Counted from the stretch's first letter, positions 1-10,237 are shown. The stretch is 64,000 bases of DNA from Isosphaeraceae bacterium (GCA_026004735.1 BPJS01000001.1:2801641-2865640), one strand, 5' to 3'. The notes: generated by a model from the letters alone, not told the origin. Numbers and translations: made by a program.

Positions 1-232
1 GCGCCAGCTCCGGCGACCGCCGCACCCGCCAGCCGATCCAAAAGAACGTCGCCCGCACCTGGTGCCGTGCCAAAACGTCGAGCAGCGTGGGCGTATGCTC
101 TGGGTCTGGCCCGTCGTCGAAGGTCAGCGCGACGACCGCCCGCGATCGGTCGCCGTGCCAGAGGCAGCCCGGCAGCAGGATCTGCCCCAATCGGACGACC
201 AACGGTCCCGTGTCGATCCAGCGCTCCAGCAC
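1..232 (-). CDS. Polysaccharide deacetylase (NodB-type), C-terminus cut by window edge
   Basis: The minus strand reads VVALTFDDGPDPEHTPTLLD and continues with VLARHQVRATFFWIGWRVRR. The TFDDGP segment is the NodB-homology metal and catalytic motif, and the ATFFxIG strand follows it as in carbohydrate esterase family 4. These enzymes remove N-acetyl or O-acetyl groups from polysaccharides such as peptidoglycan, chitin or xylan; the substrate here cannot be told. The start is uncertain: an in-frame GTG at 232 gives VLERWIDTGPLVVRL. The gene lies 28 nt downstream of the typA stop on the same strand, so it may be co-transcribed with typA. The rest of the domain lies beyond the left edge. Confidence 0.8.
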   Translation of the reverse strand, partial: MLERWIDTGPLVVRLGQILLPGCLWHGDRSRAVVALTFDDGPDPEHTPTLLDVLARHQVRATFFWIGWRVRRSPELA

Positions 233-260
233 GATCGGGCCGCCTCGCTCACCGCGTGCC

Positions 261-2099
261 TCAGACGCTGACCCTGGCCTTCCCGGAATCCTTCCGCTCG
301 GCCCGCTTCCGATCCTCTTCCTTGAGCAGCTTCTTGCGGAGGCGGATACGCGTCGGCGTGATCTCGACCAGCTCGTCATCCTCGATGTACTCGAGCGCGT
401 ATTCGAGCGTCAGTTGCCGCGGCGGCTTGAGGAGGATGTTCTTGTCGCTGCCGGCGGCACGGATATTCGTGAGCTTCTTCTCCTTGGTCGGATTGACGAC
501 CAGATCGTTCTCGCGCGCGTTCTCGCCGACGATCATTCCTTCGTATACTTCATCGCCGGGGACGACGAACATCGTGGCGCGCTCCTGCAGGCCGTCGAGC
601 GCGTAGGCCACGGCCTGACCGCGGACGTTCGAGACCATCACCCCATTCGGACGCCTCGGGATCTCGCCACGGAAGGGCTGATAGCCGTGAAAGTTGTGGT
701 GCATGATCGCCTCGCCCTGGGTGGCGCTGAGCAACCGGCTACGCAAGCCGATCAGCCCCCGGGCCGGGATCACGAACTCGAGGTGGGCCAACGCCCCCTT
801 CACATCCATCTTGGTCAATTCGCCCTTGCGAGCGCCGACCAGCTCCATCACGGGTCCCACCTGATTTTGGGGAACGTCCACGACCAGATATTCGACCGGC
901 TCGTGGACCTCGCCTCCCACGTTTTTCAGAATCACCGTGGGCTTGCCGACCGATAGTTCGTAGCCCTCGCGCCGCATGTTCTCGATCAAGACAGACAGAT
1001 GCAGCAGCCCACGCCCGGAGACACGGAACGAGTCCCGGTCTTCGGTCTCCTCGACGCGGAGGGCCACGTTCGAACGCAGTTCGCGGTCCAACCGCTCGCG
1101 GATATGCCGCGAGGTGAGGAAAGTCCCCTCTCCGGCCAGCGGCGAATCGTTGACGGTGAACAGCATGCTCAGCGTCGGCTCGTCCACCTCGATCCGCGGC
1201 AGGGCCACCGGCGCTTCGGCCGCGGCGATCGTATCGCCGATGTCGACCGCCGCGAGCCCGACGATCGCCACGATGTCGCCCGCCTCGGCCGACTCGACCT
1301 CCGTCCGCCCCAGCTTGTCGAACACGAGAACGCGGTCGGCATTTCCGTTGATGATCTGGTCCCCGGACTTGATCAGCGCCAATCGCTGCCCGCGACGCAC
1401 CGACCCAGACGCAATCCGCCCAATGGCGATCCGACCGACATACTCCGAAAAGTCGAGCGACGTGCAGAGCATCTGGAGCGGCCTGTCCGGCTCGATGCAG
1501 GGTGCTGGCACCTGCTCCAGAATCAGATCGAAGAGCGGCTTGATGTCGCCCTGGGTCGCCTGGGGGTCGTGACTGGCAAACCCCGCGCGGCCCGAGGCGA
1601 AGATGTACGGAAAGTCGAGTTGGTCGGCGTTGGCACCCAATTCGACGAACGTGTCGAAGACCTCGTTGAGCACCTCGTTGGGCCGGGCGTCCGGCCGGTC
1701 GATCTTGTTGATGACCACGATCGGCCGCAGCCCCGCCGCAAAGGCCTTCCTCAAGACATACTTGGTCTGGGGCATCGGCCCCTCGAAGGCGTCGACGAGC
1801 AGCAACGCCCCGTCGGCCATTGCCAAGGTGCGTTCCACCTCGCCGCTAAAGTCGGCATGCCCCGGCGTGTCGATGATGTTGATCTTGGTCCCGCCGTAGT
1901 TGACCGCCACATTCTTCGCTAGGATCGTGATCCCTCGCTCCCGCTCCTGGGGGTTGGAATCCAGGATGCACTCCCCCTGCAACTGGCTGGCGCGGAACTG
2001 CCCGCTCTGACGCAGCAGCGCATCCACCAGCGTCGTTTTGCCGTGATCAACGTGGGCGATAATTGCCACGTTGCGGATGTCGGTTCGGCGCTTCATCAC
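261..2099 (-). CDS. typA: Ribosome-associated translational GTPase TypA/BipA
   Basis: The 612-residue product has the length and layout of TypA/BipA, a GTPase of the EF-G superfamily that binds the 70S ribosome and supports ribosome assembly and stress growth. The G1 loop AHVDHGKT is at residues 15-22, the switch I segment RERGITI near 53-59, G3 DTPGH at 77-81 and G4 NKID at 131-134. The EF-G-like domains and the BipA-specific C-terminal domain ([20 protein letters not shown]) follow. The start has a second Met directly after it. The short 5' leader holds a promoter candidate. Family assignment is firm; the regulated process in this organism is unknown. Confidence 0.97.
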   Translation of the reverse strand: MMKRRTDIRNVAIIAHVDHGKTTLVDALLRQSGQFRASQLQGECILDSNPQERERGITILAKNVAVNYGGTKINIIDTPGHADFSGEVERTLAMADGALLLVDAFEGPMPQTKYVLRKAFAAGLRPIVVINKIDRPDARPNEVLNEVFDTFVELGANADQLDFPYIFASGRAGFASHDPQATQGDIKPLFDLILEQVPAPCIEPDRPLQMLCTSLDFSEYVGRIAIGRIASGSVRRGQRLALIKSGDQIINGNADRVLVFDKLGRTEVESAEAGDIVAIVGLAAVDIGDTIAAAEAPVALPRIEVDEPTLSMLFTVNDSPLAGEGTFLTSRHIRERLDRELRSNVALRVEETEDRDSFRVSGRGLLHLSVLIENMRREGYELSVGKPTVILKNVGGEVHEPVEYLVVDVPQNQVGPVMELVGARKGELTKMDVKGALAHLEFVIPARGLIGLRSRLLSATQGEAIMHHNFHGYQPFRGEIPRRPNGVMVSNVRGQAVAYALDGLQERATMFVVPGDEVYEGMIVGENARENDLVVNPTKEKKLTNIRAAGSDKNILLKPPRQLTLEYALEYIEDDELVEITPTRIRLRKKLLKEEDRKRAERKDSGKARVSV

Positions 2100-2134
2100 G
2101 GTCCACGAATCCCTACGACCAGACCCTAGGGCCT

Positions 2135-2150
2135 AGAATCTTAGGATTCT
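2135..2150. promoter_or_regulatory. Inverted repeat AGAATC-TTAG-GATTCT, possible operator
   Basis: Perfect 6-bp arms around a 4-nt centre overlap the candidate -10 box upstream of typA. A site placed there could bind a repressor, but it is short and no regulator is identified. Confidence 0.3.
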
Positions 2151-2166
2151 TCGCCTCGATCGACAA
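2138..2166 (-). promoter_or_regulatory. Candidate sigma70-type promoter of typA
   Basis: On the minus strand TTGTCG (-35, 4/6 match) and TAAGAT (-10, 4/6 match) are separated by exactly 17 nt, about 40 nt upstream of the typA start codon. The -10 box lies inside the inverted repeat at 2135-2150. Assignment rests on consensus matching only. Confidence 0.35.
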
Positions 2167-2226
2167 CCCGCATCGCGTCGGCCCACGTCCGGCCGGCCAG
2201 CGATCCCGCCGCCCGAACGCCCCCCA

Positions 2227-3291
2227 TCACTCTCCGGCAAAAACCGCCTCTTCCAGAAACCATTTCATCCACCGCTCGGCGGTTCGCTGCGCTTCCTCGG
2301 GATACTCATGCCCTTGCCCGTGGTTGAGCAGGCCGATCGCCTCGCGTCGCCCATACAGATCCCAGACGGGCCGAACCGCCTCGACATAGGGCCAGCTCCG
2401 CGCTCCATCGGCCGAGTCGCCCCCAATCAGCAAAAACGCCCGCGGTGCCACCAGGGCCAGAAGCTGCGCATGATCGAGGCCAAAACCCGGCCGCGTCACC
2501 TGATCGCCCAGATACCAGGGCGCGTCCCAGTTCGAATATCCGATCCCAATGCCGCCCTCGCTGGCCACCGCCGCCTTCACCCGCTCGTCGAACGCCGCAA
2601 GGTACAGCACTTCCTTAGCGCCCAACGAATGACCGATCGCCCCGATTCGCGTCGCGTCGACCCCTGCCAGACTCGCCAACAGGTCCACTGCCCGCCGCGC
2701 ATCGTGGAGCATTTTCGCCATGCCGGTCACGCCCGGGTGCCGCCGACGCAGCCAGTCTACCGCCGCAGCCAGTTCACCCGGCCGCCCGTATTGCCAGAGG
2801 AAATTCCTGGGGCAGAAGGCGACGTAGCCGAGCCGGGCCATCTGGACGCCAATGTGTTTATCCGCCGGTCCTTCCAGCCCGGCCGGTTGCCGGATGGTTT
2901 CGTCGGTCGTCGAGTGGAACACCACGACCCCAGGACGGCGGTCCGACTCGTCGCCTGAGGGCCGCAGCAGGTATCCCTCGACCGGCAGGCCCGCTTCCGC
3001 CTCGTAGCGGATGAGCCGCCGCCGGATCGCGCCCCCGTCGGTCTCGTCTTCCTCGAGAACGTCGTAGGCCGGCGGCGGTTCGGGTGTCCGAATCTCGCCG
3101 AGCCGGCTTAACCAGCGCGCCCGCAATTCTCCGCGGCGGCGCTCCCAACCCGCTCGATCGGCGATCGGCCGATTCTCGGCGTCAAACACAACCGGACCCG
3201 GCCGGTCCGCGCCGTCAGGGTATCTCGCCGGTGCGCACGCGAGCTGCTGGAGCCACTCCGGATCTTCGTTCCTCAATCGCGCTCCAGCCAT
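2227..3291 (-). CDS. Alpha/beta hydrolase (dienelactone hydrolase/acetyl esterase-like)
   Basis: The 354-residue protein has an alpha/beta-hydrolase core after an N-terminal lead of about 100 residues. The nucleophile elbow GHSLG is at 220-224 (Ser222), an acidic residue sits in GGDSADG near 292, and a late histidine lies in NHGQGHEYP near 324-328, giving a plausible Ser-Asp-His triad. The segment VVVFHSTTDE after strand 3 is where the oxyanion hole is expected. Planctomycetes carry many such enzymes annotated as acetylxylan esterases or dienelactone hydrolases. No signal peptide is evident, so it is probably cytoplasmic. The substrate cannot be predicted. It may share a transcript with the FIST gene just upstream. 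Confidence 0.8.
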   Translation of the reverse strand: MAGARLRNEDPEWLQQLACAPARYPDGADRPGPVVFDAENRPIADRAGWERRRGELRARWLSRLGEIRTPEPPPAYDVLEEDETDGGAIRRRLIRYEAEAGLPVEGYLLRPSGDESDRRPGVVVFHSTTDETIRQPAGLEGPADKHIGVQMARLGYVAFCPRNFLWQYGRPGELAAAVDWLRRRHPGVTGMAKMLHDARRAVDLLASLAGVDATRIGAIGHSLGAKEVLYLAAFDERVKAAVASEGGIGIGYSNWDAPWYLGDQVTRPGFGLDHAQLLALVAPRAFLLIGGDSADGARSWPYVEAVRPVWDLYGRREAIGLLNHGQGHEYPEEAQRTAERWMKWFLEEAVFAGE

Positions 3292-3331
3292 CCTCCATCA
3301 GACGGTTTTCCGTCCCCTCCCACGCCCCGCC

Positions 3332-4477
3332 TCAGAAACCAAACAACGCGACGCTCGCCGTAAAGCCATGCACGAAATTCTGGCCCGAGACCGGACCAAA
3401 TTCCCCCATCGCAAAAAAGCCCGCAACCGGAATATCTCCCACGACTTCGCCGATCGTGGTCACGTCGTGATCTGGAACGGGAAACATCCGGGTGCCTCGG
3501 CCGTTGCAACTGAAGAGCAAGGCACCCGAGGGCCGGTCGCCTTCAGCCATCGCCCGAGTCAGCAGCGCCCGGAGGTCCTGGTCGGCTGAGTCTGCGTCGC
3601 GGACGTGAAACTGGACGGTTTGTCCGACCCGGATCGGCTCGCCGACGACGATGGCCCCGTCCTCCGTGATGCCGAGGATATTACGAACGAGGAAGTCGCC
3701 ACGACCGAACGATTCGCGGTACTCATCGATGACCCGGCCCAGATGGAGTCCGTGTCTGAGCAGTTCCCGGTCCGACTCGTCGAGGTCGGCAACGATCTCT
3801 TGCAAAACCTCCAGCGCCGGGCGCCGTCCTAGTTCGCGGATCAGATTGCCCTCGGCCCGCGTCACCAGCAGCGTGCGGCCGATCGGACGGCATCCCTGAC
3901 TGACCACGGCTCGCACCGGAACCGGTCCTCCCAGCTCAATCCCGACCGCGCCATCGGAAAAGACCTCGCGGTTGAGGACGAGCCGGTTTTCTCCGGGTCG
4001 GCGGGCCGCACTGGCCATTCCCCCCAAGACCGGAACCCCGCGCCAGAGTTGATTCCAGTGGGCCAGCCAGGCATCGGCGGCGAACGAAAACGGGTCGCCC
4101 AACAACAAGACGGCCGCCGGTACCGCGCCGTCACTCCGACTCTCGCTGGCCCGGTCACCAGCCGGCCTGGCGCCGGCCTCGATCCGAAACGGCTTCAGAG
4201 CCACATCCTGAGGCAGCCGTACGGCCCAGATTGCCAGCGCGGCCGAACCTTCGATCTCCCGGCCCGGCCCCACCACGGCCTCGCCCGTCACGCCGATCAG
4301 CGTCCCGGGCACATCCAGGTTCGCCAGCCGTTCCAGGTCCGCGGCCCGATGCGGCGACGCGAAAACCACCGTCAGCTCCGGCGCGCCGCCGAGCGCTTCC
4401 GCCAACGAATCCATCGCCGACTCGACCGCTCCCGGCCGCTCCGGTCCGGTGATCAACCTGGCCGCGCAACCCGCCAT
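3332..4477 (-). CDS. FIST domain protein (FIST N- and C-domains)
   Basis: The protein of about 381 residues resembles FIST proteins, proposed small-ligand sensory modules. The N-domain runs from ARLITGPERP through a GGMASAARR segment. The C-domain ends with ALLFSCNGRGTRMF, then DHDVTTIGEVVGDIPVAGFFAMGEFGPV, here split as seen, matching the FIST_C ending. I start at the ATG at 4477 because GAGGGAGG lies 7-8 nt upstream of it; a longer in-frame start at 4531 exists without comparable support. There is no output domain, so it would act through a partner or as a stand-alone sensor. The downstream hydrolase begins 40 nt after it on the same strand, which suggests an operon. Confidence 0.8.
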   Translation of the reverse strand: MAGCAARLITGPERPGAVESAMDSLAEALGGAPELTVVFASPHRAADLERLANLDVPGTLIGVTGEAVVGPGREIEGSAALAIWAVRLPQDVALKPFRIEAGARPAGDRASESRSDGAVPAAVLLLGDPFSFAADAWLAHWNQLWRGVPVLGGMASAARRPGENRLVLNREVFSDGAVGIELGGPVPVRAVVSQGCRPIGRTLLVTRAEGNLIRELGRRPALEVLQEIVADLDESDRELLRHGLHLGRVIDEYRESFGRGDFLVRNILGITEDGAIVVGEPIRVGQTVQFHVRDADSADQDLRALLTRAMAEGDRPSGALLFSCNGRGTRMFPVPDHDVTTIGEVVGDIPVAGFFAMGEFGPVSGQNFVHGFTASVALFGF

Positions 4478-4694
4478 CACCCTGCCTCCCTCGCCGCGCC
4501 GGCTCTGCCAACCCTTGCTGCCAGCCATCATCGACGCCCGGCTGGCCGGCGTCGAGATGTCGCCTCACCGCGACAACTCGATCCTTCGCTGGCTTGAAGA
4601 GCGTCCCAAACCGCGACTATCCTCATCCCAGTCCACATCTTACGATTAACCTACCGCCCATTCCCCGGCTCCTGTCTCTGTCCCTCAAGGAGCA

Positions 4695-7600
4695 ATGATG
4701 CGTCGCCGCACTCGCGCCATTGCGCCGCCTTGCGTCGAGGGGCTGGAATCGCGCTGCCTGCTGAGTTCGATCCCTACCGACCTCGGGCGCGCACCTGATC
4801 CGGTCCGCTCGCTCGTCATCCAAACCGCTGGCCCCGCCGACCGCTTCGACTGGGCCAATCAGATTCCTGGCAGTCGGCTGATCAAGGCGTCTGGTTCGTT
4901 CGCGTGGCTCGAGTTTGACGACCCGCGGGTTCGCGACCAGTTCGCCGCGCAGCCGGTTCAACGCGCCGGCCTGCTCGGCGTTCAACCGCTCCAGAATGTC
5001 TCAATCGCGGCCATCCCCAACGACACCCGGTTTCCCAACCTCTGGGGCCTGAACAATACGGGACAGAATTCCGGTACCCCCGACGCCGACATCGACGCCC
5101 CCGAGGCCTGGGACCTCACGACCGGCTCCACGACGGTCGTAGTCGGAGTGATCGACACCGGAATCGACTACACACACCCGGATCTTTATAAGAACATCTG
5201 GATCAATCAAGCCGAGATTCCGCCCTCGATTCGAGCCGCGCTGACCGATACCGACGGCGACGGACTGATCACATTTTGGGATCTGGCCGAACCGATCAAT
5301 CAAGGGCCGGGTAAAATCGAGGATCTCGACGCCAACGGTCAGATCGACGGTCGCGACATCCTCCAGCCGCTCGACTTAGGGGGATGGGCCGACGGTCTGG
5401 ATCCCGACGCCAACGGCTACGTCGACGACCTGATCGGCTGGGATTTCATCTCCGACGCGGACCATCCCCTCGGGGACAACGACCCACTGGACGACAACAA
5501 CCACGGCACCCATGTGGCGGGCACGATCGGTGCGATCGGGGATAACGCTTTGGGGGTGGTCGGCGTCACCTGGCGGGCTCTGCTGATGCCCCTTCGGTTC
5601 ATCGACGCGAGCGGGCAGGGTTTCGATTTTGACGGTGCCGCGGCCATCCGCTACGCCACGGCCCAGGGGGTCCGCGTCACCAGCAATAGCTGGGGCAGCT
5701 CCAGCGCAAGCGCCAATCTCTACGACGCCATCGACCAGGCCCGCGCCGCTGGCTCGCTCTTTGTCGCCGCGGCCGGCAATAACAACCGCGACATCGATGC
5801 CCGTCCGTTCTATCCGGCTGGCTATGATCTGGCGAACATCGTCTCCGTCGCCGCCTCCGACCGCTACGACGCCCGCGCCACGTTCTCCAACTACGGCGCC
5901 CTGAGCGTCGATCTGGCCGCGCCGGGCGTCTCGATCGTCAGCACGACTCCCGACAATACGTACCGGTCGTTGAGCGGCACTTCGATGGCGACCCCGCACG
6001 TCGCCGGCACCGTTGGCCTGATGCTAGCGCGCAACCCGTCGCTCTCCGCCGATCAGTTGAAGGCGATCCTGCTTGAGACTGTCGACCCGCTTCCCGCCTT
6101 CGCTGACATCACCGTCAGCGGTGGGCGACTGAACGCGGCCCGAGCCGTCACCGCTGCCACATCGGCCTCGATCCAACTGCTGGAGGTCTCCGCCCAATGG
6201 GATCGGATCCGGATCCGATACCAGATTCAGAACACCTCGGCCGGGGCCTTCCGCATTCAATTATATCGCTCGGCCGACGCCCTAGGCGGCGATCCCTCTG
6301 ACCTTCTCCTCGGCGGCATCGACATCGTCAGCGACGCCGATCGCAGCGCCGGGCTCCATACCCTCGAGGTCCCCCTGGCGTCGGTCTACCCTCTACCCGG
6401 CTCGGGGATTCCAGAGACTGGCGACGACTACCGACTGATTGCCGTTGCCGATCTCGTCGATTCCGATCCCAGCGACAATCAGGCAATTCTCCGGGGCGTC
6501 TATTACGGCCTGGACGGCGCCGTCTACGTTCATGGCACGGACGGCAACGACACGATCACGGCAAGCCTGGACGGTTCGTCTTCGGTCCAACTGAGCGTCA
6601 ATGGCGAATCGTTCTCCTGGTCGCTCTCCAGCGTGACGGCCTTACGGGTTCGGAGCCAACGCGGAGGCGATTTGATCTCCACCCGAGGCGTCCCCCGTCC
6701 GTTGTATGCCTGGGGCGGCCCCGGCGGCGACGTGCTCGAAGGTGGCACCAGCTCCGACTGGCTGATCGGCGGACCAGGCGCCGATCTCTACCGTTACTCC
6801 GGCACCGACGCCAACGATCTGATTCAGGTCTCGGTTCTCGACACGAGCTGGCTCGCTTTGGTGCGTGGCTCCGAGTCGGACCGGATTGCGCATGACCTGG
6901 CCGATCGCATCGAAATCCTGGGTGGAGCGGGCAACGACACGATCACGGTCGACCCGAGTGTGACCCTGGCTCTGATTCTCGACGGCGGCCCAGGCCGCGA
7001 CACCCTGACCGGCGGCTCCGGTCCGGACTTCCTGATCGGCGGTGACGGCAACGACATCCTCGACGGCGGCCCCGGCGACGACCAACTCGACGGCGGCCTC
7101 GGCAGCGATCGCTGGCGATTCCAGGGAACCTCAGGAGCCGACTGGATTCGTCTGGAGGCTCAATCCGACCCGGCGCGGCTCCTGGTTCGCCGCCTGGACC
7201 CGGCCGGCGCTCCCCTCGAGTCCGACACCGCGATCGCGGTCGAGCGAGTCGAAGTCTCGAGCAAAAACGGCAACGATACGATCGACGCCTCGGCTCTGAC
7301 CGCCGCTCAGCGATCCGCGCTGGGTGTGGCCTCGCTGTTCCTTTACGGCAACGCCGGGGACGACACGTTGATCGGCAGCGATGGCGCCGACACCCTGGAC
7401 GGCGGCGCTGGCAGCGACCGGCTTGAAGGTCGCGGCGGTGCCGACGTCTTCCGCGCGGTGGGAACTTCGGCGGCTGATCGGTTCGACCTCGCTCTGGCCT
7501 TGGTCGGGGTGCTTCGTGTCCGCCGGCGCCGCGGCGTCGCCCCCTTCGACTTGCTCGAAACCGACGACATCCTCTTCGATCGGTTCGACTCGGTCACACT

Positions 7601-7733
7601 AAATGCCGGCGGCGGCGACGATGTGATCGCCGTCGATCCGGCTGTCCCGATCGGGGGCACCATCGACGGAGGCGCAGGGACCGACGTCGCGTCCGCGCCG
7701 GCGGGCTGGACACTCAAGAATGTCGAAGGTTGA
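4695..7733 (+). CDS. Secreted subtilisin-family (S8) protease with EF-hand insert and RTX-like repeats
   Basis: The 1012-residue protein begins with a basic stretch followed by LESRCLLSS, the LEPR-XLL-type N-terminus common on large exported planctomycete proteins. The peptidase S8 domain has Asp154 (VIDTG), His270 (NHGTHVAG) and Ser430 (GTSMATPHVAG). Between Asp154 and His270 sits a large insert with two EF-hand loops, DTDGDGLITFWD at 185-196 and DLDANGQIDGRD at 210-221. After a beta-rich linker the C-terminal third has GGxGxDxL nonapeptide-like repeats typical of RTX calcium-binding beta rolls (for example GGDGNDILDGGPGDD). It is expected to be a calcium-stabilised extracellular or surface protease. 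AGGAG precedes the tandem ATG start. Confidence 0.9.
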   Translation: MMRRRTRAIAPPCVEGLESRCLLSSIPTDLGRAPDPVRSLVIQTAGPADRFDWANQIPGSRLIKASGSFAWLEFDDPRVRDQFAAQPVQRAGLLGVQPLQNVSIAAIPNDTRFPNLWGLNNTGQNSGTPDADIDAPEAWDLTTGSTTVVVGVIDTGIDYTHPDLYKNIWINQAEIPPSIRAALTDTDGDGLITFWDLAEPINQGPGKIEDLDANGQIDGRDILQPLDLGGWADGLDPDANGYVDDLIGWDFISDADHPLGDNDPLDDNNHGTHVAGTIGAIGDNALGVVGVTWRALLMPLRFIDASGQGFDFDGAAAIRYATAQGVRVTSNSWGSSSASANLYDAIDQARAAGSLFVAAAGNNNRDIDARPFYPAGYDLANIVSVAASDRYDARATFSNYGALSVDLAAPGVSIVSTTPDNTYRSLSGTSMATPHVAGTVGLMLARNPSLSADQLKAILLETVDPLPAFADITVSGGRLNAARAVTAATSASIQLLEVSAQWDRIRIRYQIQNTSAGAFRIQLYRSADALGGDPSDLLLGGIDIVSDADRSAGLHTLEVPLASVYPLPGSGIPETGDDYRLIAVADLVDSDPSDNQAILRGVYYGLDGAVYVHGTDGNDTITASLDGSSSVQLSVNGESFSWSLSSVTALRVRSQRGGDLISTRGVPRPLYAWGGPGGDVLEGGTSSDWLIGGPGADLYRYSGTDANDLIQVSVLDTSWLALVRGSESDRIAHDLADRIEILGGAGNDTITVDPSVTLALILDGGPGRDTLTGGSGPDFLIGGDGNDILDGGPGDDQLDGGLGSDRWRFQGTSGADWIRLEAQSDPARLLVRRLDPAGAPLESDTAIAVERVEVSSKNGNDTIDASALTAAQRSALGVASLFLYGNAGDDTLIGSDGADTLDGGAGSDRLEGRGGADVFRAVGTSAADRFDLALALVGVLRVRRRRGVAPFDLLETDDILFDRFDSVTLNAGGGDDVIAVDPAVPIGGTIDGGAGTDVASAPAGWTLKNVEG

Positions 7734-7897
7734 CCGGGACGGATCCCGATCGGGTTCGATGGTCCAAGCGGCGCGGGAGGCCGGCTGGCCCGACCGGCTT
7801 CGGTCAGAGATTTTTCCTTGACTCGCAGGGTGCGCTGAAGCAAGGTAAATCGCGTGGGTTGACCGCCAACCCGCCCCCGCCTCTGCACTCCCGCCCG

Positions 7898-10135
7898 ATG
7901 CCGAGCATGCCCTCCCTGACCCTGCCGACCGGACTGGTCGTGAGCCTGCTGGCGACCGCGGTCCATGCGGACCAGACCTTCGACCGCGTGGGCGAGATTT
8001 TCGTCCAGCGCTGCCTGGAATGCCACAACGCCACAGAACGCTCCGGCGGTCTCGACCTGACGGATCGCGACGGCCTGCACGCGGGCGGTAACTCGGGACC
8101 GGTCATCGACCCTGCGGACCCTGATGAGAGCGAGTTGCTTCGCCGCGTCCGCGAAGGGGAAATGCCGCCGCGCAAACAGGGGCGATCACGCGCCTTGCCG
8201 CCCGCCGAGGTGGCCGCGCTGACCGCCTGGGTCCGCGCCGGCGCCGACTGGCCGGACGGCCGCGTCCTGGACCCGTTCGAGCGGACCAGCGAGACCCGCG
8301 CCGGCCGCGACTGGTGGTCGCTGCAACCGATCACGCGACCACCAATTCCGGCAGCCTCCAGCGCCGACAATCCGATCGACGCGTTCATCCGGGCAGCCTT
8401 GGCCGAGCGCGGCTGGGAGCCAGCACCCGAGGCGGATCGCCGGACGCTCATCCGTCGACTCAGCTTCGATCTGACTGGCTTGCCCCCCTCGTTCGAGGAG
8501 GTCGAGGCCTTCGTCGCCGATACCCGGCCCGATGCCTACGAGCGGCTCGTCGATCGGCTCTTGGCCTCGCCTCATTACGGCGAGCGGTGGGGCCGATACT
8601 GGCTCGACCTGGTCCGATATGCCGATACGTCAGGATACGAACGCGACCAGGACAAGCCGTTTGCTTGGAAGTATCGCGACTGGGTCATCGCCGCCCTCAA
8701 CGCCGACATGCCCTACGACCGGTTCATCACCGTGCAACTGGCCGGCGATGAGCTGGCCGACGCGTCGGCCGAGACGGTCGTCGCCACCGGCTTCCTCCGC
8801 CTGGGCACCTGGAACGACGAACCGAACGACCCTCAGGAGTATAAATACGACCGCCTAGAGGATCTGGTCCACGTCACTGGGACCGCCTTTCTGGGTCTGA
8901 CCATCAAGTGCGCACGCTGCCACGACCACAAGTTCGACCCGATCCCTCAGATCGACTACTACCGGGTCGCGTCGGCGTTTTGGGCGGGTCCGATCGAACC
9001 GGGCGATCGCGCGTTGCTCGGCGGCCCGGACCCCGCGACGCTCGGCTACACCGACATCCTCGGCTGGACCGACCGCGGCCGTGAGATCCCACCCCTGCAC
9101 CTCCTCCAGAAAGGCGAACCCAACCGGCCAGGGCCCGCCGTCGAACCGGCGACGCCGAGTTTTATGCCCGCGCTCCACCGCCCGTTCGCCCCGCCACCGC
9201 CGCAGGCGCGTACCACGACCCGCCGCCGCCAACTTGCGGCCTGGATCACCGATCCGGCCAACCCGTTGACCGCCCGCGTCGCGGTCAATCGCCTCTGGCT
9301 CCATCACTTCGGCCAGGGTCTGGTCCGCACGCCCGACAACTTTGGCTTCACCGGCGAGCGGCCCACCCATGCCGAGTTGCTGGACTGGCTCGCGGCGGAG
9401 TTCCAGGACCGGGGCTGGCAGACCAAGCCGCTCCACCGTCTGATTGTCACCTCGAAGACCTATCGCCAGGCCTCGATCCATCCCCAGCAGCAGCGTTATG
9501 CGGCAAGCGACGCGGACAACCGCCTTTGGTGGCGAGCGGAACGGCGCCGACTCGACGCCGAAGCCCTCCGCGACGCCCTGCTGGCCGCTTCCGGCCGCCT
9601 CGATCGCTCCCGCATCGGGGGACCGGGATTCCTCCCCGACATCCCCCCCGACGCCCTCGAGGGCCTCTCAACCAAGGAGAAGGCCTGGACCCCATCGCCA
9701 CCGGCCGACCAGCTCCGCCGCTCCGTCTACCTCTTCACCAAGCGGAGCCTTCTGCCGCCCATCATGACCACCTTCGACTTCACCGACACCACCCAGCCCT
9801 GCGCCCGACGCGACGTCACGCTCGTCCCGACCCAATCGCTGGCCCTGCTCAACAACCCCTTGGTTCACGAGCAGAGCCGCGCCCTGGCCGAACGGGTCGC
9901 CGCCCAGACCAACTCGCCCGCGGAGGCGGTACGCCTGGCCTGGAGGCTGGTCCTCGGACGCGACCCGTCTGGCTCGGAACAGACCCTTGCGCTTGAGCAT
10001 CTGACCGCAACGGTCTCTCAGAGAGACATGACTTCCGGCGAAGCATCCCACGCCGATGATGATCGAACGCTCGGTGCGCTCGCGTCACTTTGCCACGTTT
10101 TGCTCAATACCAACGAGTTTCTTTTTGTTGATTGA
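7898..10135 (+). CDS. Planctomycete cytochrome/DUF1549/DUF1553 protein
   Basis: The protein of about 745 residues has three family blocks. A short signal-like N-terminus is followed by a PSCyt1-type cytochrome segment with CLECH at 39-43, a c-type heme site. A PSCyt2/DUF1549 block follows (IRRLSFDLTGLPPS, then GERWGRYWLDLVRYADTSGY). The PSD1/DUF1553 block (NPLTARVAVNRLWLHHFG) closes the protein. A second CxxCH, CARCH, lies in the middle region. These proteins are very abundant in planctomycetes and are nearly always paired with a DUF1501 protein, as here. Function is unproven; an exported redox role linked to polysaccharide use has been suggested. The start at 7898 is chosen because the signal peptide begins there; 7907 is the alternative. 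Confidence 0.85.
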   Translation: MPSMPSLTLPTGLVVSLLATAVHADQTFDRVGEIFVQRCLECHNATERSGGLDLTDRDGLHAGGNSGPVIDPADPDESELLRRVREGEMPPRKQGRSRALPPAEVAALTAWVRAGADWPDGRVLDPFERTSETRAGRDWWSLQPITRPPIPAASSADNPIDAFIRAALAERGWEPAPEADRRTLIRRLSFDLTGLPPSFEEVEAFVADTRPDAYERLVDRLLASPHYGERWGRYWLDLVRYADTSGYERDQDKPFAWKYRDWVIAALNADMPYDRFITVQLAGDELADASAETVVATGFLRLGTWNDEPNDPQEYKYDRLEDLVHVTGTAFLGLTIKCARCHDHKFDPIPQIDYYRVASAFWAGPIEPGDRALLGGPDPATLGYTDILGWTDRGREIPPLHLLQKGEPNRPGPAVEPATPSFMPALHRPFAPPPPQARTTTRRRQLAAWITDPANPLTARVAVNRLWLHHFGQGLVRTPDNFGFTGERPTHAELLDWLAAEFQDRGWQTKPLHRLIVTSKTYRQASIHPQQQRYAASDADNRLWWRAERRRLDAEALRDALLAASGRLDRSRIGGPGFLPDIPPDALEGLSTKEKAWTPSPPADQLRRSVYLFTKRSLLPPIMTTFDFTDTTQPCARRDVTLVPTQSLALLNNPLVHEQSRALAERVAAQTNSPAEAVRLAWRLVLGRDPSGSEQTLALEHLTATVSQRDMTSGEASHADDDRTLGALASLCHVLLNTNEFLFVD

Positions 10136-10237
10136 AGGCCTCGCTCGACCTGATTCACCAAACCTGCCCCGCCTGCACACCTTCGCTAAGGTCTCGTCAC
10201 GGTCGTTCCCCGCAACCCTCTCTACCCCTTTCAAGCC

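Noticed and set aside
87-1922. Long plus-strand frames opposite typA
   Set aside because: Antisense shadows of the minus-strand gene produced by high GC content.
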